A stretch of 64,000 bases of DNA from Borrelia puertoricensis (GCF_023035875.1 NZ_CP075401.1:1-64000), one strand, 5' to 3'. Numbered from the stretch's first letter, positions 36,857-46,696 are shown. Translations and numbers: made by a program. Notes: generated by a model from the sequence alone, not told the origin.

Positions 36857-37483
36857 ATGAAAAGAATTACTTTATGTGCGTTATTTTTGACTTTATTTTT
36901 ACTTATTTCTTGTAATACTTCAGGGTCTGCTACTAAAGATGGGCACGCAGCTAAATCTGATGGTGCTCTTATTGATCTAGTTACAATAACTAATAACATA
37001 AACGACTCTGTAGATTTTGCTAAAGATGTTAAAGAAATTCATACTTTAGTTAAGTCCATTGACGAACTTGCTAAAGCTATTGGGAAAAAAATTAAAAATG
37101 ATGGTATTCTTGATGCTATGGCTGGTAAGAATGGATCATTACTTGCAGGGGTATTTCAAGTAATACTAACTGTAGAAACTAAGTTAGAACAATTAGAGAA
37201 GAAAAAAGAACTTTCTGATGATTTGAAGGCAAAGATTACTAATGTTAAGGGCGAAGGGACTGGGCTTTTGAATAAGTTGAAAGGCGGGCATGCTGAACTT
37301 GGTATTGAAGGAGCTACTGATGAGAATGCACAAAAAGCTATAGATAGAAATGGTAAGCCCGATGGAGATAAAGGTGTTGCAGAACTTAAAAAACTCAACA
37401 CAGCAATTGATGCATTGTTAAAGGATGCTGAAGCTGCAGTAACATCTGCAATTAATGAGCTTACAACTTCTGCTAAACCTTAA
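36857..37483 (+). CDS. vsp: Vsp, complete silent cassette
   Basis: 208 residues, leader [41 protein letters not shown] carries H for Q and A for T relative to relatives. The ribosome site is AGAGGC, shorter than the usual AAGGAGG. The tail [11 protein letters not shown] is standard. It follows a bdr gene, so it has about 230 bases upstream. Confidence 0.93.
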   Translation: MKRITLCALFLTLFLLISCNTSGSATKDGHAAKSDGALIDLVTITNNINDSVDFAKDVKEIHTLVKSIDELAKAIGKKIKNDGILDAMAGKNGSLLAGVFQVILTVETKLEQLEKKKELSDDLKAKITNVKGEGTGLLNKLKGGHAELGIEGATDENAQKAIDRNGKPDGDKGVAELKKLNTAIDALLKDAEAAVTSAINELTTSAKP

Positions 37484-37540
37484 TTAATAGATAAATTGTT
37501 GTTATAAGATTAGTTTTTAATTAATCGTTATTTTCTTATA

Positions 37541-37607
37541 AAATAAAGTCTATAAATAATAAGCTAGGAGTTTGTTTCTCTTAGCTTATTATTTATAGAC
37601 TTTATTT
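37541..37607. terminator. Hairpin A fused head-to-head into a 26-bp palindrome
   Basis: Arms 37541-37566 and 37582-37607 are exact reverse complements, spacer 15. The left half is the normal plus-arm hairpin A block; the right half is the same block as it appears in minus-strand cassettes. Normal copies have a T-run there instead. Confidence 0.85.
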
Positions 37608-37724
37608 CTTTTTTACTTGCTTTACTACTTTGTCATACTTCCTTATGATTACTTATTAATTTTAGACTTATATTTATGCTTTGATTTTAACTTGTTTTAT
37701 CTCTTAATAAATTTAGATTGCTTA

Positions 37725-38765
37725 TTTTTACTTCTTAGTTGTGGCAGTGGTACTACTAGTGCTGAGGATCCTAAAACTACATTTTTAACTTCTATTGCTA
37801 ATTTAGGTAAGGGGTTCTTAGATGTTTTTACTTCTCTTTCTGATATGGTTGCTGGGGCCTTTGGTATTAAGGCTGATACTAAGAAATCTGACATTGGTAA
37901 CTATTTCACTTCTATTGAGACTACTATGACATCTGTTAAAAAGAAGTTACAAGAGGAGGTTGCTAAGAATGGGAATTATCTAAAGATAAAGGAAGTTGTT
38001 GATACCTTTATCACTGATACATTAGATAAAATTGCTAAAGGAGCTAAGACTGCTTCTGGTGGGGCTACTGGTGGTGATGCTATTGGTAATGCTGTTAAAA
38101 ATGAGGATGCTGTAGCAGCAGATGCTACAAGTGTCAACGCTCTTGTTAAAGGAATTAAACAAATGATAGAAGTAGTTCTAAAGAAAGATGAAGGAAATGC
38201 AGAGGTTGATGCTACTAAAGCTGAGAACAAGAAAGATGTTGGTAAATTATTTACTGCTACTACTGATGGCAATAGAGCTGATAATACTGCGGCACAAGCT
38301 GCTGCAGCGTCGATCGGAGCAGTAACTGGTGCTGATATCTTGCAAGCTATTGTTAAATCTACAGAAAATCCTAATTCTGATAGTACTGAGGGAATTGAAA
38401 AAGCCAAAGATGCAGCTGAGATTGCTATTGCTCCGGTTGTTAACGACAAAAAAGAAATTAAAGAGGCAGAAGCTAAGAAAGATGCAGTAATATCAGCAGC
38501 TATTGCACTTCGAGCTATGGCTAAGGGTGGTAAGTTTTCTATTAAAAATAATGAAAATGAGGCTGTAACGACAGTAAATAGTGCAGCTGCTAGTGCAGTG
38601 AACAAGACTTTAAGTACTCTTATTATTGCTATTAGAAATACTGTTGATAGTGGTTTAAAGTCAATTAGTGCAACTCTTGCTACAGTTACACAAGAAGATA
38701 AATCTGTAGATTCTACTACACCTGCAGACGCAGCAGCTAGTGGATCAGCAACATTAAAGAATTAA
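37725..38765 (+). CDS. vlp: Leaderless delta-type vlp, frame otherwise open
   Basis: Homology begins [15 protein letters not shown] at 37725 with no ATG. The frame extends upstream to 37617 through spacer sequence, giving an unrelated hydrophobic extension. The delta body is intact; the tail D-A-A-A-S-G-S-A-T-L-K-N is unusual, suggesting read-on past the normal stop after a small change near 38745. It is paired with vsp 36857. Confidence 0.85.
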   Translation, partial: FLLLSCGSGTTSAEDPKTTFLTSIANLGKGFLDVFTSLSDMVAGAFGIKADTKKSDIGNYFTSIETTMTSVKKKLQEEVAKNGNYLKIKEVVDTFITDTLDKIAKGAKTASGGATGGDAIGNAVKNEDAVAADATSVNALVKGIKQMIEVVLKKDEGNAEVDATKAENKKDVGKLFTATTDGNRADNTAAQAAAASIGAVTGADILQAIVKSTENPNSDSTEGIEKAKDAAEIAIAPVVNDKKEIKEAEAKKDAVISAAIALRAMAKGGKFSIKNNENEAVTTVNSAAASAVNKTLSTLIIAIRNTVDSGLKSISATLATVTQEDKSVDSTTPADAAASGSATLKN

Positions 38766-38784
38766 TAACAAATACATAACTAAA

Positions 38785-38840
38785 TAAAGTCATTTGAGGA
38801 AAACTCTTCTCTTTTTACGAGAACCGTTTTCCTTTTTTAC
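38785..38840 (+). terminator. Hairpin B after delta vlp
   Basis: AGGAAAAC (38797-38804) pairs with GTTTTCCT (38826-38833), then a T-run. Confidence 0.85.
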
Positions 38841-38999
38841 TATCTTGTAATAATACTCAGTTCTAAATCATAGTGATAGCAATCCTTTAACAACAGATTG
38901 ATTGTAAGGTTACATTTGAGCTTTTTTATAAGATAAAAAAATAGACTAAACATTTTATTTTATAGTTAGGTACCCTTTTAAATCACATTTGACTAACAT

Positions 39000-39051
39000 A
39001 AGCTTCCTATAACAGTTAAATTATTATATAATAATTATGTAAGGAGATTTT
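39000..39051 (+). promoter_or_regulatory. Conserved bdr upstream block
   Basis: CTTCCTATAACAG, TATTATATAATAATTA and AAGGAG before ATG 39052. Confidence 0.5.
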
Positions 39052-39912
39052 ATGCAAGATTCATCATTACATTCTGTAGCTAATACACAAATTTTTAATG
39101 GGCATATTACAGAGGAGATTATATATCAAGAATTTGTAAAGATGGGTATGCAAGATTTTATTGCAAATGATCTCTCTAAAAGATATTATCGTAATGAATT
39201 GACTTATAAAGATATTGAGTATTTAGAGAGTAATTTTAATCTTAAGTTTGAGATGTTAGAACGTAGTTTAAAATCTGAGATTTTTTTTGTAAAAACTGAA
39301 CTTGATAGCAAAATAGACTCTGTTGAGAATAATTTTAATACCAAGATTGATACTAAATTTAATGAGCTTGATAACAAGGTTTATACTGTTAAAAATGAGT
39401 TAAAATCTGATATCAGAGACCTTGATAATAAAATTGACAACGTTAGAAATGAATTAAAATCTGATATCAGAGACCTTGATAATAAAATTGACAACGTTAA
39501 AAATGAGTTAAAATCTGATATCAGAGACCTTGATAATAAAATTGACAACGTTAAAAATGAGTTAAAATCTGATATCAGAGACCTTGATAATAAAATTGAC
39601 AACGTTAGAAATGAATTAAAATCTGACATTAAAGACCTGGATAATAAGATTGATACTGTTGAGAATAATCTTAACACCAAGATTGACAATGTTGAGAATA
39701 ATCTTAACACCAAGATTGACAATGTTGAGAATAATCTTAACACTAAGATTGATACTAAATTCAATGAACTTGATTCCAAAATTGATGTTAACAAAATGGA
39801 ACTTAAGAGTACACTAAGACTTCATGGTTGGATGTTTGGAACAATTATTACCCTTAATATAGGAATTTTTTTAACATTAATGTCCATAGTCTATTCATTG
39901 TTGAATAAGTAG
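39052..39912 (+). CDS. bdr: Largest Bdr protein, expanded repeats
   Basis: 286 residues, M-Q-D-S-S-L-H-S-V subtype. The size comes from two tandem arrays: five 18-residue units containing V-K-N-E-L-K-S-D-I-R-D-L-D-N-K-I-D-N and then three 11-residue units V-E-N-N-L-N-T-K-I-D-N. These give a long coiled coil before the C-terminal membrane segment, which ends S-I-V-Y-S-L-L-N-K. Confidence 0.93.
   Translation: MQDSSLHSVANTQIFNGHITEEIIYQEFVKMGMQDFIANDLSKRYYRNELTYKDIEYLESNFNLKFEMLERSLKSEIFFVKTELDSKIDSVENNFNTKIDTKFNELDNKVYTVKNELKSDIRDLDNKIDNVRNELKSDIRDLDNKIDNVKNELKSDIRDLDNKIDNVKNELKSDIRDLDNKIDNVRNELKSDIKDLDNKIDTVENNLNTKIDNVENNLNTKIDNVENNLNTKIDTKFNELDSKIDVNKMELKSTLRLHGWMFGTIITLNIGIFLTLMSIVYSLLNK
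39388..39657 (+). repeat. Five tandem 54-bp units in bdr
   Basis: Units start at 39388, 39442, 39496, 39550 and 39604, nearly identical, in frame. Near-identity points to recent expansion. Confidence 0.9.
39658..39756 (+). repeat. Three tandem 33-bp units in bdr
   Basis: Units start at 39658, 39691 and 39724, each GTTGAGAATAATCTTAACAC plus 13 further bases, directly after the 54-bp array. Confidence 0.9.
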
Positions 39913-40130
39913 ATTTAAATTTAGTAAACCTTTTCTTTAATTGATTACATATCAATTATCTTTATTACCAAAACTAATTAATTTTATTGATAACAATAGA
40001 AATTTGTTAATTGTTATATCATGCTCAATATCTTTAAGATTATAGTGCCTATGTTCTTAGTTTTTGTTTTTATCTTATCAAATGTTGTTAGTCATCTTTC
40101 TCCCTTGAAGTAATAAGGAGGCACGTGATA

Positions 40131-40760
40131 ATGAAAAGAATTACTTTATGTGCGTTATTTTTGACTTTATTTTTACTTAGCTCTTGTAATACTTCAGGGA
40201 ATGCTACTAAAGATGGGCAGGCTGCTAAATCTGATGGTACTGTTATTGACCTAGTTACAATAACTAATAACATCAAAGACTCTGTTGCTTTTGCTAAGAG
40301 TGTTAAAGAAATTCATACTTTAGTTAAGTCCATTGACGAACTTGCTAAAGCTATTGGGAAAAAAATTAAAAATGATGATACTCTTGATACTATGGATGGT
40401 AAGAATGGATCATTGCTTGCAGGGGCATTTCAGATAATATCAACTGTAAAGTCTAAATTAGGAACATTAGCAAAAACAAATGAACTTTCTGATGAATTGA
40501 AGCAAAAAGTTAATGCTGCAACGGCTGCAAATACATCACTTTTAAATAAGCTGAAAGAGAAGAATGCTGATCTGGGTAAAGAAGGTGCTAGTGATGCTGA
40601 TGCTAAAGCAGCCATACTTGTAAGTAATGGTACTAAAGATAAAGGAGTTGATGAACTTATTAAGCTCAATACAGCAATTGATGCGTTGTTAACGGCTGCT
40701 GATGCTGCAGTAACGTCTGCAATTAAGGAGCTTACAACACCCGCTAAACCTTCTAACTAA
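40131..40760 (+). CDS. vsp: Vsp, complete silent cassette
   Basis: 209 residues; MKRIT leader of the F-L-T variety and Cys19. [22 protein letters not shown]. The region [20 protein letters not shown] closely recalls vsp 5372 on the other arm, suggesting a shared segment. The tail is T-T-P-A-K-P-S-N. It follows the largest bdr gene. Confidence 0.93.
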   Translation: MKRITLCALFLTLFLLSSCNTSGNATKDGQAAKSDGTVIDLVTITNNIKDSVAFAKSVKEIHTLVKSIDELAKAIGKKIKNDDTLDTMDGKNGSLLAGAFQIISTVKSKLGTLAKTNELSDELKQKVNAATAANTSLLNKLKEKNADLGKEGASDADAKAAILVSNGTKDKGVDELIKLNTAIDALLTAADAAVTSAIKELTTPAKPSN

Positions 40761-40834
40761 AGATAAATTATTATTATAAGATTAGTTTTTAATCAATCGT
40801 TATTTTCTTATAAAATAAAGTCTATAAATAATAA

Positions 40835-40866
40835 GCTAAGAGTTTGCTTCTCTTAGCTTTTTTTTT
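40835..40866 (+). terminator. Hairpin A after vsp
   Basis: GCTAAGAG (40835-40842) pairs with CTCTTAGC (40850-40857), then nine Ts. Confidence 0.88.
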
Positions 40867-40900
40867 CTTCTTTAATTCTCCCTTTACTTGCTTTACTATT

Positions 40901-41921
40901 TTACTTTTACTTCTTAGCTGTGGCAGTGGGATTACTAAGATGGAAGATCCTAAAACCACGTTTTTAAATTCATTAGTTAAGATAGGTTATGGGTTTTACG
41001 AGATTTTTGGTATTTTTGGTAATGCTATTGGTGATGCTTTGGGACTTACAGCAGTTAAATCGGGTGACAAGAAAAGTAAAGTTGGTGGACACTTTGAGAA
41101 AGTAAAAAAAGGTTTAGGTGATACTAAGTAGAAGTTAAAAGAGATATCAGATAAAATATCTGAAGCAAAAAATGCTAATGTCAGCACAATTGAAGCTGTG
41201 AAAAGTGCGATTAAAGATGCTAGTAATGTCTTTGAACAACTAATTTCTGCTTTAACTAAACTTGCTGGGGGTAACTAATGATGGGAACCCAATTGGTGAT
41301 GCTAATGTAGGAGCTGCTCCTGCTGCAGCTGATAAGGATGGAGTTAATACTATAATTAAAAGTGTAAATTCAATTATTGATGTAGCAAAGAAATCTGGAG
41401 TAGAGATTGAAACTGGAGATGCTGGTGGTCAAGTAGAAAATGCTAATGGACTTAAAGTAGTGGTTCACAATGCTGCTGCTGATGCTAATACGGGTTCTAA
41501 ACTTGCTGAAGAGGTAGCTAAGGCAGATTCATGGGCTATGATTGATAAGATTAAAAATGCTAAAACCGATGGAAATGCTGTTGATGCTGCTGGTGCAGAA
41601 TCTGGTCCACTTGCTCTTGGTGGTAATACTCAGAATGATAATGGAACTGCAAAAACCAATGCTGACCTAGCAGCTGCTGTTGCTCTTAAGGCTATGACTA
41701 AGGGTGGTAAATTTGGTGCTAATGCAGCAGATGCAGAAATAGTTAAATCAGCTGCTGTAAGTGCTGTAAATAAGGTTTTAGGAATACTTGATTTTATAAT
41801 TAGGAAAACAGTATCAAGCAATCTAAATAAGATAAAAGAAGCTGTTAAGGGAATACAATATTCTGAAACTACTATTGAATCAACTGAAGCTGGTGCTGCT
41901 CAACCTACTGCTACTAAATAA
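40901..41921 (+). pseudogene. vlp: Leaderless beta vlp, nonsense and frameshift
   Basis: Opens [15 protein letters not shown] without start. Beta core intact ([13 protein letters not shown]). A TAG at 41129-41131 replaces the Glu of T-K-E-K-L-K-E, and an extra G near 41270 (GCTGGGGGTAAC) shifts the frame in L-A-G-V-T-N-D-G. The rest reads to A-A-Q-P-T-A-T-K. Confidence 0.87.
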
Positions 41922-41949
41922 ATTATCTAATTAAATAATCTAAATAAAG

Positions 41950-41998
41950 TCATTTAAGGAAAACTATTTCTCTCTTTATGAGATTTGTTTTCCTTTTA
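41950..41998 (+). terminator. Hairpin B after beta vlp
   Basis: AGGAAAAC (41957-41964) pairs with GTTTTCCT (41987-41994), T-run follows. Confidence 0.8.
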
Positions 41999-42041
41999 TT
42001 TGTATTTTTGTCCCCTTGAGGTAATAAGGAGGCACGTGATA

Positions 42042-43148
42042 ATGAAAAGAATTACTTTATGTGCGTTATTAATGACTTTATTTTTACTTCTTAGTTGTGG
42101 CAGTGGCAGTGGCAGTGGCAGTGGCAGTGGCAGTGGCAGTGCTAGTGCTAGTGCTGAGGATCCTAAAACCACTTTCTTAGATTCATTAGTTAAGATAGGT
42201 CATGGATTTCAAGAGGTTTTTGGCATCTTTGGGAATGCTATTGGAGACGCTTTGGGACTTACAGCAGTTAAATCGGGTGATAAGAAAAGTAAAGTTGGTG
42301 AACACTTTAAGACTATAGGTGATGGGCTTTCAACTACTAAGGAGAAGTTAAAAGCGCTATCAGATAAAATATCTGAAGCAAAGAATGCTAATATCAGTAC
42401 AATTGATGCTGTTAAGAGTGCAATTAGCAGTGCTAGTGATGTGTTTGAACGACTAATTAGCTCTGTAACCAAATTATCGGGGATAACTAATGATGGTGCT
42501 GACATTGGTGATAATGCTAATGCTGTTCCTGGTGCTGATGAAAAGGCTGGGGTTGAAGCTATTATTGCAGGAGTTAGAGATATTATTGGAGCAGCTGATA
42601 AGTCTGGTGTAAAAATTGAATCTGGAAATTCTGGTGGTCCAATAGCTACTGCAGCTAATACTACTGATGCTCTTGCTGTTCTTGGAGGTAATACTGCCAA
42701 TGCTTCTGCTGGAGCTGGTGATAAGCTAGCATCTGAAGTAGCTAAAGCTGATCCGTGGGCTATTATTGATAAGATTAAAAATGCTAAGGCTACTGATGGT
42801 ATTCAACTTGATGCTGGTGAGAAAGATGCTGGTATATTAGCCGCTTCTAATAATAATGCTTCTGCTAATGCTGGTGCTAAAAGTAATGCTGACCTAGTAG
42901 CTGCTGTTGCTCTCAAAGCTATTACTAAGGGTGGTAAATTTAGTGCTAATGCTGCAGATACTGATGCAGTTAAAGCTGCTGCATTATCTGCTGTAAATAA
43001 AGTATTAGGAATACTCGACTTGATAATTAGGAAAACAGTTGCAAGCGAACTAGATAAGATAAGAAAAGCTGTTAAGGGAATACAGTACTTTGAGACTACT
43101 ACTGAATCAACTGAAACTAGTGCTATTCAACCTACTGTTGTTAAATAA
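42042..43148 (+). CDS. vlp: Beta-type Vlp with expanded Gly-Ser repeat
   Basis: 368 residues, MKRIT leader, Cys19, followed by a G-S-G-S-G-S tract encoded by seven GGCAGT units, then A-S-A-S-A-E-D. Beta core [17 protein letters not shown] and C-terminal [13 protein letters not shown]. The S-A-E-D-P junction is delta-like, so the 5' end may derive from a delta cassette. The tether after the lipid anchor is about 12 residues longer than in its relatives. Confidence 0.93.
   Translation: MKRITLCALLMTLFLLLSCGSGSGSGSGSGSGSASASAEDPKTTFLDSLVKIGHGFQEVFGIFGNAIGDALGLTAVKSGDKKSKVGEHFKTIGDGLSTTKEKLKALSDKISEAKNANISTIDAVKSAISSASDVFERLISSVTKLSGITNDGADIGDNANAVPGADEKAGVEAIIAGVRDIIGAADKSGVKIESGNSGGPIATAANTTDALAVLGGNTANASAGAGDKLASEVAKADPWAIIDKIKNAKATDGIQLDAGEKDAGILAASNNNASANAGAKSNADLVAAVALKAITKGGKFSANAADTDAVKAAALSAVNKVLGILDLIIRKTVASELDKIRKAVKGIQYFETTTESTETSAIQPTVVK
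42099..42140 (+). repeat. Seven GGCAGT hexamers after the lipobox
   Basis: Perfect 6-bp units from 42099 to 42140, followed by GCTAGT units. In frame, so repeat-number change would alter tether length without breaking the gene. Confidence 0.92.
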
Positions 43149-43171
43149 ATTATCTATTTAAATAATCTAAA

Positions 43172-43224
43172 TAAAGTCATTTGAGGAAAACTCTTCTCTC
43201 TTTATGAGAACCGTTTTCCTTTTA
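43172..43224 (+). terminator. Hairpin B after beta vlp
   Basis: AGGAAAAC (43184-43191) pairs with GTTTTCCT (43213-43220). Confidence 0.85.
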
Positions 43225-43265
43225 TCTATGTCTTACCCTCTTTAGTAATAAGGAGGCACGTGATA

Positions 43266-44342
43266 ATGAAAAGAATTACTTTATGTGCGTTATTGATAAC
43301 TTTATTTTTATTTCTTAGCTGTGGCAGTGGACATCAGTCTGCTATGGGTGGCGGGGCTGCTACAGGAGGGAGCAGTTTAAGTTCTGTTCTCATGGATATA
43401 GGTAGAAGTGCTGAGAATGCTTTTTATTCTTTTTTAGAGTTACTCTCTGATACATTAGGTTTTACTGCTAAATCAACTACAAAGAAAAATGATGTAGGAA
43501 GCTATTTTAACGGCTTGGGTGAAAAGCTTGGAGTAGCGTCAGAAGAGTTAGAACAAGTGGCAGTTAAAGCAACAGCAGGTGTTGATACAAGCGATGCATC
43601 TAAAGATCCTATTAGAGTCGCTATTGAGACAGCTAAGGCTACTTTAATCACATTAAAGACTCATTTAGAGTCCTTAAAAGATATAGGTGATGGTAATATA
43701 GTAGGTCATGCACATAATGCTCAAGGTGCGGGGACAAAAGCAGATGATGCTGAATCAAATAAATTCCTTAAGGCTTTGCAGGAGATAGTAAAAGTTGCAA
43801 CAGATGTAGGTGTTACAGCCTTAAAAGCAGGAGCTACAACATTACAAGCAAATGGAGGCGAAGATAATAAAGATGGGGCTAAGATATTGGCTACAAGTGC
43901 TGGTAATCCAGCAGCAGCAGATGTAGCTAAAGCAGCAGCAATACTAGCAACAGTCAGTGGGGAGGAAATATTAGCTTCAATAGTTGCATCACAAGAAGGA
44001 GATGTTAAAGCAGTAACAGCAGCTGCAACTGCAAATACAACCTCATTGGAATTTGCTAAAGGAGGTACTGCAGATAATTTAGCAAAAGATACAGCTAAAG
44101 CAGCAGCGGTAGCAGGAGGAATAGCATTACGTTCTTTAGTTAAAACAGGTAAATTAGCAGCAGGTGCTGCTGATAATGCTACAGGGGGAGAAAAAGAAGT
44201 ACAAGGCGTAGGAATAACCGCAGTAAATAAGTTATTAGTAGCAGTAGAGGATATAATTAAAAAGACAGTAAAGAATGTTCTTGAGAAAGCAAAAGGAGAA
44301 ATAGATAAAGCAAGAGCACCAAAAACAGCAGCTCATCAGTAA
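43266..44342 (+). CDS. vlp: Alpha-type Vlp, complete silent cassette
   Basis: 358 residues, MKRIT leader with L-I-T-L-F-L-F-L-S-C. Alpha core M-D-I-G-R-S-A-E-N-A-F-Y-S-F-L-E-L-L-S-D and C-terminal A-R-A-P-K-T-A-A-H-Q. Variable region contains T-T-L-Q-A-N-G-G-E-D-N-K-D-G-A-K-I-L, shared with 19239 on the other arm, another sign of exchange between arms. Confidence 0.92.
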   Translation: MKRITLCALLITLFLFLSCGSGHQSAMGGGAATGGSSLSSVLMDIGRSAENAFYSFLELLSDTLGFTAKSTTKKNDVGSYFNGLGEKLGVASEELEQVAVKATAGVDTSDASKDPIRVAIETAKATLITLKTHLESLKDIGDGNIVGHAHNAQGAGTKADDAESNKFLKALQEIVKVATDVGVTALKAGATTLQANGGEDNKDGAKILATSAGNPAAADVAKAAAILATVSGEEILASIVASQEGDVKAVTAAATANTTSLEFAKGGTADNLAKDTAKAAAVAGGIALRSLVKTGKLAAGAADNATGGEKEVQGVGITAVNKLLVAVEDIIKKTVKNVLEKAKGEIDKARAPKTAAHQ

Positions 44343-44378
44343 AATAGATAGTTAGATTAATTACTTAAAATTAAGATT

Positions 44379-44415
44379 AGAAGGCAAGCTTATCTCTAAG
44401 TCTGCCTTTTTTTTT
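44379..44415 (+). terminator. Hairpin C after alpha vlp
   Basis: AAGGCA (44381-44386) pairs with TGCCTT (44403-44408), then a run of Ts. Confidence 0.82.
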
Positions 44416-44436
44416 CGTTGTAATAGAGCTTATGAA

Positions 44437-45441
44437 GTTAAATTAGATGCTGAATCTAAAACCACTTTCTTAAATTCATTAGTTAAGATAGGTCAAGGAT
44501 TTCAAGAGGTTTTTGGTTTTTTTGGTAATGCTATTGGTGATGCTTTGGGACTTACAGCTGTTAAATCGGGTGATAAGAGAAGTAAAGTTGGTGAACACTT
44601 TGAGAAGATAAAAAAAGGTTTAGGAGATACTAATAATAAGTTAAAAGCGCTATCAGGTGAAATATCTAATGCAAAGAATGCTAATAGTAGCACAATTGAA
44701 TCTGTTAAGAGTGCAATTAACAGTTCTAGTGATGCTTTTGATAAATTAATCGATTCCTTAACCAATTTGGCTGGTGTAACTAATGATGGTAACCCAATTG
44801 GTGATTCTAGTGCTGGTAATGCTGTTGCTGCCGATAAAGATAGCGTTGAAACTGTTATTAAAGAAGTTAGGAATATAATTGGAACTGCCGAAAAGTCTGG
44901 AGTAAAGATCGAATCTGGAGATGCTGGTGGTGAAGTGGCTAAAGGTGCTGCTACTGCACCTGCTATTATTAATGCTACTGGAGCAGCTGGACAGGGAGCT
45001 GGTCCTAAACTTGCTGAAGAAGTTGCTAAGGCTGATCCATGGGCTATTATTAATAAGATTAAAAATGCTACAATTAATACTGCTCAACTTAATGGGGATA
45101 ATAATGATGCAGGAGTTTTAGCTACTGGTGCTAATGTGGGTGATGCTAATGGTGCTAAAGCTGCTACTAATGCTGACCTAGCAGCTGCTGTTGCTCTTAA
45201 AGCTATGATTAAAGATGGTAAACTTAGTGCTAATGCTGCTGCTAATGATGCTGAAGCAGTTAAAGCTGCTGCTGTAACTGCTGTAAATAAGGTACTGGGA
45301 ATACTTGACTTGATAATTAGGAAAACAGTAGTAAGCAATCTAGATAAGATAAGAGAAACTGTTAAGGGAATACAGTACTCTGAGATTACTACAGAAACAA
45401 CCGAAGCTAGTACTACTACTCAACCCACAGCTGCTAAATAA
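44437..45441 (+). CDS. vlp: Leaderless beta-type vlp, frame otherwise open
   Basis: Begins [21 protein letters not shown] without leader, lipobox or ATG; the first internal ATG-equivalent start is far inside. The frame is open to S-T-T-T-Q-P-T-A-A-K. Beta-after-alpha cassettes lack even the Cys, unlike the leaderless vlps after vsp, which keep it. Confidence 0.85.
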   Translation, partial: VKLDAESKTTFLNSLVKIGQGFQEVFGFFGNAIGDALGLTAVKSGDKRSKVGEHFEKIKKGLGDTNNKLKALSGEISNAKNANSSTIESVKSAINSSSDAFDKLIDSLTNLAGVTNDGNPIGDSSAGNAVAADKDSVETVIKEVRNIIGTAEKSGVKIESGDAGGEVAKGAATAPAIINATGAAGQGAGPKLAEEVAKADPWAIINKIKNATINTAQLNGDNNDAGVLATGANVGDANGAKAATNADLAAAVALKAMIKDGKLSANAAANDAEAVKAAAVTAVNKVLGILDLIIRKTVVSNLDKIRETVKGIQYSEITTETTEASTTTQPTAAK

Positions 45442-45464
45442 ATTATCTAATTAAATAATCTAAA

Positions 45465-45516
45465 TAAAGTCATTTGAGGAAAACTCTTCTTTTCATAAGA
45501 ACCGTTTTCCTTTTAT
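45465..45516 (+). terminator. Hairpin B after beta vlp
   Basis: AGGAAAAC (45477-45484) pairs with GTTTTCCT (45504-45511). Confidence 0.85.
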
Positions 45517-45558
45517 TTGTATTTTTGCCCCTTTAGGTTAATAAGGAGGCACGTGATA

Positions 45559-46608
45559 ATGAAAAGAATTACTTTATGTGCGTTATTAATGACTTTATTT
45601 TTACTTCTTAGTTGTGGCAGTGGTACTACTAGTGCTGAGGATCCTAAAACCACTTTCTTAAACTCTATTGCTAATTTAGGTAAAGGGTTCTTAGATGTTT
45701 TTACTTCTCTTTCTGATATGGTTACTGGGGCTTTTGGTATTAATGCTGAGACTAAGAAATCTGATATTGGTAAGTATTTTACTTCTATTGAAAAAACTAT
45801 GACATCTGTTAAAAAGAAATTAAACATTGTAGTGGCAGAGAATGGTAATTATCCAAAGGTAAAGGAAGTTGTTGATAACTTTATCACTGACACATTAGAT
45901 AAAATTGCAGAAGGGGCTAAGATTGCTGCTAGTGGTGCTACAACTGATACTGATATTGGTGGTGCTCCTAAAGAAGGTCAAAATGCTGCACCGGCTGATA
46001 CTTCAAGTGTCAACGCTCTTGTTAAAGGTATTGGACAAATAGTTGAGATCGTGCTAAAAAAAGATGAGGGTAAAGCAGATGCTACTAAGACTGGTGACAC
46101 AGAGAAAAAATCAATTGGTAAGTTGTTTGGTACTAAAGACGCTGATGGTGCAGAAGCACATGCTGCTGCAGCTAGTGCTTCTATTGGGGCTGTAACTGGT
46201 GCTGACATCTTGAAAGCTATTGCTAGATCTGGAGAGACTGCTGATAATAGTAAAAATATTGAAGAAGCAAAAGACGCTGCAAGTATTGCTTCAGCTAAGA
46301 AGGAAGATGATAAAAAAGAGATTAAAGAGGCAGCAAGGAAGGATGCTGTTATTGCTGCTGGTATTGCACTGAGGGCAATGGCTAAGGATGGTAAGTTTGC
46401 GGCTAATCAAAATGCTAAAGATGCTGATGCAGTCAATGGTGTTGCTGCTAATGCTGTTGGTAAAACTTTAAGTACTCTTATTATTGCTATTAGAAATACT
46501 GTTGATAGTGGGTTAAGGTCAATTAGTGATGCTCTTGCTACAGTTACACAAGAAGATAAGTCTGCAGAAATTACTACACCTGCAGACTCAACAGCTAGTG
46601 GACAATAA
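45559..46608 (+). CDS. vlp: Delta-type Vlp, complete silent cassette
   Basis: 349 residues with MKRIT leader. Delta core with S-D-M-V-T-G-A-F-G-I-N-A-E-T, shared with 55875. Tail [14 protein letters not shown]. Alignment landmarks [11 protein letters not shown] and L-I-I-A-I-R-N-T-V-D-S-G-L are intact. Confidence 0.93.
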   Translation: MKRITLCALLMTLFLLLSCGSGTTSAEDPKTTFLNSIANLGKGFLDVFTSLSDMVTGAFGINAETKKSDIGKYFTSIEKTMTSVKKKLNIVVAENGNYPKVKEVVDNFITDTLDKIAEGAKIAASGATTDTDIGGAPKEGQNAAPADTSSVNALVKGIGQIVEIVLKKDEGKADATKTGDTEKKSIGKLFGTKDADGAEAHAAAASASIGAVTGADILKAIARSGETADNSKNIEEAKDAASIASAKKEDDKKEIKEAARKDAVIAAGIALRAMAKDGKFAANQNAKDADAVNGVAANAVGKTLSTLIIAIRNTVDSGLRSISDALATVTQEDKSAEITTPADSTASGQ

Positions 46609-46639
46609 TAAATTATTATCAATAAAATATACATAACTA

Positions 46640-46696
46640 AATAAAGTCATTTGAGGAAAACTATTTCTCTATTTATGAGAACCGTTTTCCTTTTTT
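46640..46696 (+). terminator. Hairpin B after delta vlp
   Basis: AGGAAAAC (46654-46661) pairs with GTTTTCCT (46684-46691), then Ts. Confidence 0.85.

Noticed and set aside
39388..39756. Possible CRISPR array
   Set aside because: Units are contiguous, in frame, without unique spacers, and encode the Bdr coiled coil.
42209..42700. Minus-strand open frame opposite the beta vlp at 42042
   Set aside because: Ala/Ser/Pro-rich shadow of the vlp coding strand, recurring opposite other beta copies in the same register.
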